Assembly (NCBI RefSeq): GCF_001513965.1
Contig: NZ_KQ948031.1
Location: 64,504 to 128,503, forward strand
Direction: 5' to 3'
Length of the DNA: 64,000 nucleotides
Source of the DNA: Streptomyces cellostaticus
GTDB taxonomy: Bacteria > Actinomycetota > Actinomycetes > Streptomycetales > Streptomycetaceae
The first letter of the stretch is position 1, and every line of letters begins with the position of its first letter. Below the pieces are notes generated by a model. It was not told where the DNA came from. It was given only the letters and a program-made list of their open reading frames with translations, and made no database searches. Position numbers and translations under genes: made by a program. Positions 17,160-24,503 of the stretch are shown here, one piece after another.

Positions 17160-20100
17160 CGGGCGCCTCCCAGGGAAATCTCCAGTCGGCCCTGTTCGGG
17201 CCGGTCCGGGTCGTTGTCGCAGGTGGCGATCTCCAGCGGGCCGAGCCGCAGCACGCCGTCCTCCCTTTCTCCTCGGTCCTGTTCGAACAGCCGCCGCAAC
17301 CGGGTGACCTCGACGCTCTCCACGCCCGGGACGGCAGCGGCGACGGCGACCAGACGGCTGAGCCGGACCGGTTCTCCGAAGGTCAGCGCGTCCGGGTGGA
17401 AGAAGCCGAGGCGCCCGCCCGGCAGCCGGCCGCTGCCCAGGACGCGGTACAGCTCGGCGAGGATCTGCCCGTGCTGGTGGCCGGGCCGGGCGCAGACGCG
17501 CACAGCAATGTCGAGCGGTACCAGGCGGGCGGCGCCCACCACCAGCTCGTGGCCGATGCGCCGGTATGCCTCCAGGGCCTGGGCCACCGAGCCGAGCAGC
17601 GCCGCGTTCGGGGCTGCGCTGCCGTACGCGTCGACCGCGACGTGTGCTTCCTGGCCGCTGCCGGTCCAGCGGATCTCGGCGGCGGCCCGCTGCACTCCCG
17701 GCAGGGCGGAGGCGAGGGTCGCGTAGTCCTCGGCGGTGACCGCGCGCAGCCGGGTGCGGCGCAGGTCGAGCGGGGCCAACTGGCGTACCTGATCGATGGG
17801 TTCGGGCTCGGTGCCGCCGATGGCGGGCAGCGGGTTGCGGACCGCGGCGGCCGGGGCGTGGCAGCCCGCCTCCACCACGAGGTGGTTGATGGCTTCGGCG
17901 CCGACGTTGCCCGCTCTGCCGCCGCCGAGTCGGTGACGCACCACCAGCCGGGCTCCGGGTGTCGGTTTCGCGCCATGGCGGCCGTCGCCGAAGCGCAGGG
18001 CGAGGCGCCCGTCGTCCTCCGGCTCGCCGACGAAGTGCCGGTCGCGGGCGGCGCTGTCGAGCAGGTCGCGGCGCGGCTCCCAGACCGTGTCGGTCTCGTG
18101 GAGTCGTACGGCGGGCAGGGCGCGGCGCGGGTCCTGGGCGAGGGCGGCGGTCGCCGAGCCGAGCAGGACCGGCTCCTCGGGATGGAGTCCGGTCGCGTAC
18201 GCCGGGCCCCAGCTGTGGGCGATCTCCCAGGCGATGTGCCCGTCGAGGACCGTACCGGCGCGGGCCCGGGCGGTGAGGATTTCGATGCGGCGCAGCTTGC
18301 CGTCGAGCAACTCAACGGTGCGATGCAGGAGTTCGCGCAGGGCGCGGACCGGATGGCGGCGCAGTTCCAGCCGTTCCAGCGTCTTCAGGCCGTAGATCAC
18401 GGCGAGTTCGGCGATCTCCTCCTCGCCGAGCCCGTCGCGGTCGCGGGCGCTGCGCCACAGCTCGACGAGCCGCTGCCTGGCCCGGCCCGGGATGGCGGCG
18501 ATCCGCTCGGCCTGTCCGGCGGCGACCGTGCCCGGGTCGGGGAACGGTACGGCCTGGGTGACCGGCGCCCGGCCGAGGACCGGACGGAAGCGGGGCCGGA
18601 TGCCCGGGTAGACGGACTGCGCGAGCAGGGTGCGCAGGGCGGCGGCCTGGGCGTAGGCCGTGCCGGGTATGACGCTCCCCCAGCCTCCGGCCGGGGGTGC
18701 CCCCATCTCGCTTCGCTCGTTCCGCTGCCCGGCCCGCTCGAGCCCGAGTCCGGCGCGTACGGTGGCCTGCTCTCCCACGATCTCGAACAGCTCGCGGATG
18801 TCGTCCGGGGTCAGCGCCTCGCCGCTCTCCGCCTGGTCCGTGAGGGAGTTGACGAGCCGTGCGGGCGCGTTGCCCTCCCTGCGGTCGTAGCAGCCGAAGT
18901 CCGGCGGGTCGCAGGGGGCGACGACGGCCGGTACCGGTGGGACGGTGACCGTCTCGGTCAGGCCGGAGCGGCCGTGGTCGACCAGGACGGCGTTGCCGCG
19001 GGCGAGGGTCACGTCCTCGACGGGCAGGCAGTCGCGCCCACCCCGCGTGGTGAGGCAGAACGGGACGCGCAGGGCGTCCTCGGCGGCCCAGGTGACCTCC
19101 AGGACCGGCTGGTCCTCGATGCGGTCCAGGCCCGGGGTGACGGAGGTCAGGCGGACAGCCTGGCGGTGGGCGGGGTCGGCGTCGCCCGGGGTGCCGGTGC
19201 GCGGGCCCTTGCTCTCCTCCAGGACCAGGACGTCGCCCGGCTTCAGGTCCAGCCTGCGCTCCCTGCACGTCTCGGGGTCCGCCCATGTGTCGCGCAGGGT
19301 GGCCGTGGTGGCTCCCTGGGGCAGGGCGCACACCTCGCCGCCCCAGGTCCACAGCCGGATCGTGTTGTGCGCGACCTTCAGCCGGAGCGGTTCGGCGGCG
19401 ACGACGGGTTCGAAGACCTCCACCGAGCCGCGTTCGTCCAGGTCGTCGAGGTCGTTCTCGTCGATGACGGTGCCGGGCTCGGGGCGGTCGTGCGGGTCGA
19501 GGGTGCGTACGTCGACGGAGGCGAAGCGGTAGGTGCCCGGCGCCAGGGTGTGGTCGGCGGCGGTCTCGACCGTCACGTACGCGCGGGCGTTGCAGCCGTC
19601 GTGCATGGCGTAGTCGATGAGCCGGACGTGCCGGCGTACGGAGACCCGGCGGCGGGCGGTGTCGAGGTAGGCCTCGGTGGCGACCGCGTCCTGCTGGTAG
19701 CTGATCTGGTCGCCGGTGTACGCGAGCAGTTCCACGAGGGTCGTGCCCAGGTCGGCGGGGTTGCGCTCGGCCCAGTCGGGGGTGGTGAGCGCGAGCCGGT
19801 CCAGGAGCAACTTGCGGAGGGTGTCGTAGTCCCGGGCCGTGTAGTCGATGACAGGCGTGGCCGGGAGGACCGGGGTCTCCTCGGTCTCGTCCGTGCAGTC
19901 GAACGGGGTCGGGCAGTCGGGCCGGAAGGTGAACTCCGCGCTGTGGTACCGCTGGTCGAAGCCGCGGTAGGGCTCGGTGCCGGGCCGGCCGTACGGATCG
20001 GCCTCGACCAGCGACAGCCGGTAGGGGGAGGTGTCGCCGGCCCGGTCGAGGGTGACGTAGAGCCGGTCGTCCAGCTCCGGGTCCTCCTCGCGTTCGACGC

Positions 20101-20293
20101 TGATGTCGAGGGCGGCGATGCCGGTGATGCGCCGGCCGCCGTCGATGCGGACGTTCTCGGGGCCCAGGCCGTGCGGGGCCTTGCCGAGGAAGGTGACGGT
20201 GAGCAGCAGCCCGTCGTCACTCACCTCGACGGCGTCGACCCCGCCCAGCTGGGCGGCGCGCACCTTGGCCCGCCGGGTGGTGCCCGCGCTCAT
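17156..20293 (-). CDS. Baseplate J-like protein (first copy)
   Basis: A 1045-aa baseplate wedge protein. A small beta-rich N-terminal domain (~1-130) is followed by VIDYTARDYDTLRKLLLDRL and NPADLGTTLVELLAYTGDQISYQQDAVATEAYL, the conserved start of this family. Near residue 768 is LRFGDGRHGAKPTPGARLVV, the FGDG motif shared with the other J-like protein. Residues ~525-541 are encoded by a short interspersed repeat (see the repeat feature). ATGA overlaps at both ends indicate coupled translation with gp25 and the second J-like gene. Having two J-like wedges is common in extracellular CIS loci. Confidence 0.85.
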   Translation of the reverse strand: MSAGTTRRAKVRAAQLGGVDAVEVSDDGLLLTVTFLGKAPHGLGPENVRIDGGRRITGIAALDISVEREEDPELDDRLYVTLDRAGDTSPYRLSLVEADPYGRPGTEPYRGFDQRYHSAEFTFRPDCPTPFDCTDETEETPVLPATPVIDYTARDYDTLRKLLLDRLALTTPDWAERNPADLGTTLVELLAYTGDQISYQQDAVATEAYLDTARRRVSVRRHVRLIDYAMHDGCNARAYVTVETAADHTLAPGTYRFASVDVRTLDPHDRPEPGTVIDENDLDDLDERGSVEVFEPVVAAEPLRLKVAHNTIRLWTWGGEVCALPQGATTATLRDTWADPETCRERRLDLKPGDVLVLEESKGPRTGTPGDADPAHRQAVRLTSVTPGLDRIEDQPVLEVTWAAEDALRVPFCLTTRGGRDCLPVEDVTLARGNAVLVDHGRSGLTETVTVPPVPAVVAPCDPPDFGCYDRREGNAPARLVNSLTDQAESGEALTPDDIRELFEIVGEQATVRAGLGLERAGQRNERSEMGAPPAGGWGSVIPGTAYAQAAALRTLLAQSVYPGIRPRFRPVLGRAPVTQAVPFPDPGTVAAGQAERIAAIPGRARQRLVELWRSARDRDGLGEEEIAELAVIYGLKTLERLELRRHPVRALRELLHRTVELLDGKLRRIEILTARARAGTVLDGHIAWEIAHSWGPAYATGLHPEEPVLLGSATAALAQDPRRALPAVRLHETDTVWEPRRDLLDSAARDRHFVGEPEDDGRLALRFGDGRHGAKPTPGARLVVRHRLGGGRAGNVGAEAINHLVVEAGCHAPAAAVRNPLPAIGGTEPEPIDQVRQLAPLDLRRTRLRAVTAEDYATLASALPGVQRAAAEIRWTGSGQEAHVAVDAYGSAAPNAALLGSVAQALEAYRRIGHELVVGAARLVPLDIAVRVCARPGHQHGQILAELYRVLGSGRLPGGRLGFFHPDALTFGEPVRLSRLVAVAAAVPGVESVEVTRLRRLFEQDRGEREDGVLRLGPLEIATCDNDPDRPEQGRLEISLGGAR
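18673..18719 (-). repeat. Interspersed GC-rich hairpin element inside a coding sequence
   Basis: In the coding direction the segment reads CGAGCGAAGCGAGATGGGGG, then CACCCCCGGCCGGAGGCTGG, then GGGAGCG. It resembles a short hairpin-forming element that I recall as recurrent between genes in many Streptomyces genomes. Here it is read in frame as about 16 residues (NERSEMGAPPAGGWGS) in a baseplate-J protein. No second copy was noticed in the window, so identity as a family member rests on recognition. Confidence 0.4.
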
Positions 20294-20667
20294 GCCGCCC
20301 TCCCCTCGAAGACGTCCTCACGGACGGCGCCGGTGGCACGGACGACGTACGACAGGTGCACGCGTACGGCGTCGTCGCCGCTCTCGATGTCGAGGTTCAC
20401 GACCTCGACCAGGTCGCCGAGCCAGCGCTGGAGCGCCGCCTGGACGGACAGTTCGAGGGTGCTGACCAGCTCGGGTGTGTTCGGGGCGAAGACCAGGTCG
20501 AGCAGTCCGCAGCCGAAGTCGGGGCGCATCACGCGCTCGCCGGGGCTGGTGAACAGCAGCTGTTCGACCAGGTCGTGGACGTGCTCGGCGGGGCGGGCGT
20601 GCGCGGTGCGTCCACGGCGGTCGGCGTGGAAGGGAAACGCCATGTCGGTGCGGGTGCGTGGGCTCAT
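20290..20667 (-). CDS. GPW/gp25-family baseplate wedge protein
   Basis: A 125-aa homologue of T4 gp25/P2 gpW, the small wedge protein that nucleates sheath onto the baseplate. Diagnostic stretches are VHDLVEQLLFTSPGERVMRP, DFGCGLLDLVFAPN and VQAALQRWLGDLVEVVNLDI. The ATG at 20667 overlaps the PAAR-like gene stop as ATGA; a second in-frame ATG at 20643 would give 117 aa. Confidence 0.92.
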   Translation of the reverse strand: MSPRTRTDMAFPFHADRRGRTAHARPAEHVHDLVEQLLFTSPGERVMRPDFGCGLLDLVFAPNTPELVSTLELSVQAALQRWLGDLVEVVNLDIESGDDAVRVHLSYVVRATGAVREDVFEGRAA

Positions 20668-20999
20668 CGGACCGTGACCTTTCGCTGCGCGGCCTGGACG
20701 ACGGGTGGTCCCTGCGGCAGGAGGGCCGCGCTGAAGCACTGGGCGGCACAGGTGTCGAGCAGCACGGGTGCCCCGTCGGCCGTGACGCCGGTGGCGCCGG
20801 CGGTCCAGCGGACCGACACACACGGTGAGGGCACGCCGTCGAGGGTGTGCGGGCAGCCGATGACGACGTACGTGTGGGCGGTCGTGGCCACGGCGGCACC
20901 GGCGATCCGCAGGCCGCCGGAGGGCGTGGTGGCGGGCGTGACGCGGCCGCCGTGCGGGCAGCCGATGACGGCGCTCGCGTCTAGCAGACTCCCGGACAA
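20664..20999 (-). CDS. PAAR/DUF4280-like spike tip protein
   Basis: A 111-aa protein beginning SGSLLDASAVIGCPHGGRVT and containing a second IGCPH stretch plus further Cys residues, consistent with a metal-pinned PAAR-like cone that caps the gpV spike. The start is a TTG at 20999 with GGGGGAAAG immediately upstream; no ATG or GTG is well placed. It sits between the spike (gpV) and gp25 genes, the normal place for a tip protein. Confidence 0.8.
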   Translation of the reverse strand: MSGSLLDASAVIGCPHGGRVTPATTPSGGLRIAGAAVATTAHTYVVIGCPHTLDGVPSPCVSVRWTAGATGVTADGAPVLLDTCAAQCFSAALLPQGPPVVQAAQRKVTVR

Positions 21000-21016
21000 C
21001 TTCTTTCCCCCGTTGT

Positions 21017-21553
21017 CTATCGCTTGGAGAGGACGGTCAACTGGCCCTCGTTGACGGTGACTTCGCGACCGCGCAGGACGACCTCGGCGCCCGCGCCGGT
21101 GGCGATGACCACGGCTTCCCTGGTGATGCGGATGTAGGCGCCGCCCTGGGCCTGGAGCAGGATTCCCTGCTCGGCACCGGCGGTGTCGTTCATGACGATC
21201 TTGTGCGCCTGTGGGGTCTGTACGACGACGGGTTTGTTCGGTGCGCCGGCCTGCAGCTCCCGGCGGGCGTCGGGCGGGAGTTCCTCGGCCGCGCCGTACC
21301 AGCAGCCGGTCCACACGGGGAAGCTGGGATCCCCCTGCTCGAACTCGACCCACACGCCCGCACCGGGGGGCGGCACCACGAACTGGCCCGACTCCGGTCC
21401 GGTGAACGGCAGGCAGGGCAGCGCCCAGGTGGACGGCGTCTCGCCGAGCACGTCGGGGACCTCGACCGTGATCCGGCCGATGCGCAACGGGTCGTCGTTG
21501 CTGACCACCCGGCCGCGGAACTTGCCGAGGTAGCGATTGCTGGGTGCCGCCAT
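21017..21553 (-). CDS. gpV/VgrG-C-like spike protein (OB-fold)
   Basis: A 178-aa central spike. An N-terminal OB fold (KFRGRVVSNDDPLRIGRITV, WALPCLPFTGPESGQFVVPP, GAGVWVEFEQGDPSFPVWTG) leads to a C-terminal beta-prism-like repeat (ILLQAQGGAYIRITREAVVI, GAEVVLRGREVTVNEGQL). The ATG at 21553 was chosen because AGGAG lies 9 nt upstream; an ATG at 21574 would add seven residues without a good ribosome site. It trimerises on the gpD-like hub in related systems. Confidence 0.88.
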   Translation of the reverse strand: MAAPSNRYLGKFRGRVVSNDDPLRIGRITVEVPDVLGETPSTWALPCLPFTGPESGQFVVPPPGAGVWVEFEQGDPSFPVWTGCWYGAAEELPPDARRELQAGAPNKPVVVQTPQAHKIVMNDTAGAEQGILLQAQGGAYIRITREAVVIATGAGAEVVLRGREVTVNEGQLTVLSKR

Positions 21554-21586
21554 GCTGAACTGCTCCTGGTTCATCGGTGGTTCGGG

Positions 21587-22726
21587 TCAGGGCCGGACGT
21601 AGTCGCTGCGCGCCTCCAGGCCCTCCCGGGAGAGGGTGAAGTTCTGCTGGAACGAGCCCGGGCGCAGGTTGTGGGTGACGGACTTGACGTAGTAGTCGCC
21701 GTCGTAGGCCCGGCCGGCGCCGCGCACGCCGACGAGCCGGCGCGGCTGGAGAAGGTAGCCGTGCCGGTTGACGTCGAGCGAGCCGGAGCCCGAGATGACG
21801 TCCGCGGAGACCGCGGCCCTGGCCAGGAGTTCGGCCTCGGCCTGCTCGCGCTGCTGCTTGGCGGTGCCGGAGAGGGTCTTGCGCTTGAGGGCGGGGGTGG
21901 GTCGCCTGCCCAGCGGCGGCCGCAGGGGGCTGATCGGCGGCTGGGGCAGGAGCGTGGCCAGCCGGGTGCTGGGGTCCTGCCAGCGGGCCTGCGGCTCCTC
22001 GCGTGCCGTGCCGTCGTAGGCGAAGGTCAGCTGGTCGACCGTGGACTGGGCGTCCATGTTGACGTTGAGGGCGTGCTGACGCAGGCCGAGCCGGACCTCC
22101 GGACCCCAACGGGCCGAGGACTGGCCCGGGTTGGGACCCGGCTCCAGATAGAAGGTGTACCCGTTCGCCTTCGCGAGGTCGGTGACGTACTGCAGATCCG
22201 TCCCCGTCTGGTAGTGCACGCGCAGGTCCTGGTGCGGGGGCTGGGCCACCTTCTCGGTGTAGACGTCCGGGCGGATGCCGTAGTCCGAGTACCGCCGCAG
22301 GATGGCGAGCACGCGCTGGGACGGGGGCAGGTTGGGATAAGGGGCGGTCCGCTCCTCCAGATCCATGAGCAGCGTGAGGTCCTCGCCCGTCACGGTGAGG
22401 GTGGAGTGGCCGGGGATGTTGCTGGCACCGACCTCCTGCCGCACGATCAGTCCGTCGAACAGCACCTCGGGGGTGCCCCGGACGCTGACGGTGAGGATGA
22501 CGCGCGTCTTCGGATCGAAGAACCCCTCCGGCAGCAGCCGCCGGTTGATCATGCCGTTCTTGGTGAGGTCGAAGGCGAACTGGAAGCCGCTGCGCTCGCC
22601 CGCGGTGGCGGTGATCTGGGCGGACAGCAGCGCCTCGGCGACCTCGACGGGGACGGGGCGGGCCAGCGTGGGCCCCATGAGGAGCTGGAGGTGGACGGGG
22701 CCCTGCCCCACGGGCTGTTCAGACAC
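21587..22726 (-). CDS. gpD-like late-control/hub protein
   Basis: A 379-aa hub protein of the phage late control D/VgrG N-terminal type. SGFQFAFDLTKNG, VLFDGLIVRQEV and STLTVTGEDLTLLMDLEE mark the first beta barrel; YSDYGIRPDVYTEKVAQPPH and YVTDLAKANGYTFYLEPG are typical of the middle; SVTHNLRPGSFQQNFTLSRE ends the fold. A loop rich in Pro/Arg/Lys lies at ~265-310. The GTG start at 22726 overlaps the previous stop by 8 nt. Confidence 0.9.
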   Translation of the reverse strand: MSEQPVGQGPVHLQLLMGPTLARPVPVEVAEALLSAQITATAGERSGFQFAFDLTKNGMINRRLLPEGFFDPKTRVILTVSVRGTPEVLFDGLIVRQEVGASNIPGHSTLTVTGEDLTLLMDLEERTAPYPNLPPSQRVLAILRRYSDYGIRPDVYTEKVAQPPHQDLRVHYQTGTDLQYVTDLAKANGYTFYLEPGPNPGQSSARWGPEVRLGLRQHALNVNMDAQSTVDQLTFAYDGTAREEPQARWQDPSTRLATLLPQPPISPLRPPLGRRPTPALKRKTLSGTAKQQREQAEAELLARAAVSADVISGSGSLDVNRHGYLLQPRRLVGVRGAGRAYDGDYYVKSVTHNLRPGSFQQNFTLSREGLEARSDYVRP

Positions 22727-23081
22727 GCCGCTCTCCGCGCGGGAACCCGCCGGCGAGCGGAATGCCGATGACGCGGCCGGGCTCGTCCGTCAGCTCCCGT
22801 GGATCGAGGACGGGATTGGCGTCGGCGATCCGCCACCACTGGCCGGGATCACCCAGGTAGCGCTGTGCCAGCAGGTCGGGCCGCTCGCCGGCACCGACCG
22901 TGTGCGGCTCGGTGTCCTCGTCCGGCTCGGGCAGCAACCGCCGCTTGGTGTAGCGGACTTCGGTGCCGTCGGCCCGGCGGTGCACGCCGATCTCGGCGTC
23001 GTGGTAACGGCTGGTGCGCGGGTAGGGGTGCGCCCCGGGTATGGAGTCCAGCGCACTCTCGTAGGGCTCGGTGTCGGCCAT
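22719..23081 (-). CDS. LysM-domain tail protein (gpX-like)
   Basis: A 120-aa protein whose second half (HTVGAGERPDLLAQRYLGDP, GQWWRIADANPVLDPRE) is a LysM-like module of the tail-protein-X kind. In CIS loci this small protein clamps the inner tube or hub. It is preceded by the CIS tube/hub adaptor gene and followed by the gpD-like hub, the usual order. Confidence 0.85.
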   Translation of the reverse strand: MADTEPYESALDSIPGAHPYPRTSRYHDAEIGVHRRADGTEVRYTKRRLLPEPDEDTEPHTVGAGERPDLLAQRYLGDPGQWWRIADANPVLDPRELTDEPGRVIGIPLAGGFPRGERRV

Positions 23082-23091
23082 GGCGTGTTGC

Positions 23092-23778
23092 TCATCCCCT
23101 TCCGGTCACGAGGTCGGTGCCGCCGAGTCCGAGGGCGCCCAGGCTGCCGCCCCGTGCGGCGGCCGCAAGCCGTTCCTTCTGCGCCAGGTGCGCCATGTAC
23201 AGGTCGGCGCCGCGATGCCCGGCGGGCAGGTCGCTCACGGTCAGGATCTTCATCCCGATGCTCAGCGAGGCCCGGATCGGATTGAGGTTGACGTCGAAGG
23301 CGGACTCGTTGACGGACAGCTCGGTGAGCCTGACGGGCATGACCCGCTTGCTCCCCCAGGTGAACAGCGTCAACGGCATCTCGATCGGGCTGATCTCGAT
23401 GGTCCCCTTCTGCGACAGCCTGCTCGCGGCCCGCAGCTGCGCGGTGGTCGGCTGCACGAGCATCTCGAGGGTGGCGAGCTGCGGATGGATCCCGTCGGGC
23501 GCGGCGATCTCCAGCTGGTCGGTGGCATCGATCTCGGCGGTGAATTTCCAGGTCTCCTGCGCGGGTCCCTTCAGCCGCAGGGCCTCGTTCCGGTCCCCGT
23601 TCCCGGCCCCTGAGCCCGCCGCGTCGCCGCCGTCCCCGGCGGACTGCGGCGCGATGCTGCGCTCCAGGGTGTCCGGGTTGAACTGGAGCACGATGATGCG
23701 CTGGGGGGTGCCGCGGTCGGGGTCCACGACGACCATGCCGGAGCGGATGGGTTTGGGGATGTCTGCGTATCTGGTCAT
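23092..23778 (-). CDS. CIS tube-initiator/hub adaptor protein (Afp7/Pvc7-like)
   Basis: A 228-aa protein with the conserved N-terminal QRIIVLQFNPDTLERSIAPQ and KFTAEIDATDQLEIAAPDGI, and the C-terminal TLFTWGSKRVMPVRLTELSV and FDVNLNPIRASLSIGMKIL. These define the family that connects hub to tube in extracellular CIS particles. Its start overlaps the stop of the upstream 240-aa unknown gene (ATGA), which ties that gene to the structural operon. Confidence 0.85.
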   Translation of the reverse strand: MTRYADIPKPIRSGMVVVDPDRGTPQRIIVLQFNPDTLERSIAPQSAGDGGDAAGSGAGNGDRNEALRLKGPAQETWKFTAEIDATDQLEIAAPDGIHPQLATLEMLVQPTTAQLRAASRLSQKGTIEISPIEMPLTLFTWGSKRVMPVRLTELSVNESAFDVNLNPIRASLSIGMKILTVSDLPAGHRGADLYMAHLAQKERLAAAARGGSLGALGLGGTDLVTGRG

Positions 23779-24497
23779 GACCGATGCTCCTCGTCACCCG
23801 TGTCCACGGAATCAGCCACCGCCCTGTCGATGACATAGATGGGGGGATCGGAGAACTCGACTCCACGGGAGAGGAGGAGATCGGAGACCCTTCCCGCGAA
23901 CATCAGGAAGGGGGCGACGGGATACCGCTCACCTTTCACCATGTAGCTGTCCGACCAGGCCATTCCATGCTCGTGAAGGAATTTCAGATTCGACTCTGTC
24001 AGCACCATTCTTCCGTCGTGCGCAATCATCCACGATCCGGTGGTTCCCTGGTCAAAATTGAATGCGGTGACAAGTAGCACCGGCTCCGGGAGGGAGGGCG
24101 CCGCGGCCAGCTCCGAGAGCGGACCGTCGGCTCTTCCGGTCCACTCCACGCCCTTGGTGACCGGCGCCAGAAGGTCGAGCGTGGACTGGTTTGCCAGTGC
24201 GACCCTGCCGTCGTCCGTCTCCAAGAGCGCCGGAAAGTCCGCCCTGAGGTTCGCCTCGGTTTCCGGAATGAGGGAGAGGAGTGCTCCATAGCGCTCGGGG
24301 CGGTCACTCGCGTCCGGCTGGAAAGCGTGAAGCAGATAGCACTGGATACCACGCCGGCGCAGCTCCGAGTAGACCGGCAGAACAGCCTCCGCCGGTCCGA
24401 CCCATTGACCAGGCCGAGGGGAAGTCACCCCGCTTCCCCCCATGACTTCCTGAACCTCTGTACTGGGCATGGTCACGATGGTGTGTGTTGATCGCAT
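23775..24497 (-). CDS. Unknown 240-aa protein after the toxin gene; candidate immunity or adaptor
   Basis: A soluble 240-aa protein with no signal peptide, no membrane segment and no family I recognise. Features are an N-terminal region mentioning SELRRRGIQCYLLHAFQPDA, a Leu/Glu-rich middle, and a C-terminal WMIAHDGRMVLTESNLKFLH and APFLMFAGRVSDLLLS. It follows the polymorphic-toxin gene by 6 nt and overlaps the next CIS gene by 4. Its GC content is clearly lower than the flanking baseplate genes and similar to the toxin tip. Position and composition suggest a cognate immunity protein or loading chaperone for that tip. No sequence evidence separates these options. Confidence 0.55.
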   Translation of the reverse strand: MRSTHTIVTMPSTEVQEVMGGSGVTSPRPGQWVGPAEAVLPVYSELRRRGIQCYLLHAFQPDASDRPERYGALLSLIPETEANLRADFPALLETDDGRVALANQSTLDLLAPVTKGVEWTGRADGPLSELAAAPSLPEPVLLVTAFNFDQGTTGSWMIAHDGRMVLTESNLKFLHEHGMAWSDSYMVKGERYPVAPFLMFAGRVSDLLLSRGVEFSDPPIYVIDRAVADSVDTGDEEHRS

Positions 24498-24503
24498 GGC
24501 CGA

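Noticed and set aside
17396..20677. 1093-codon plus-strand open frame opposite the baseplate-J gene
   Set aside because: Antisense shadow; biased Gly/Val/Gln composition and no homology that I recognise.
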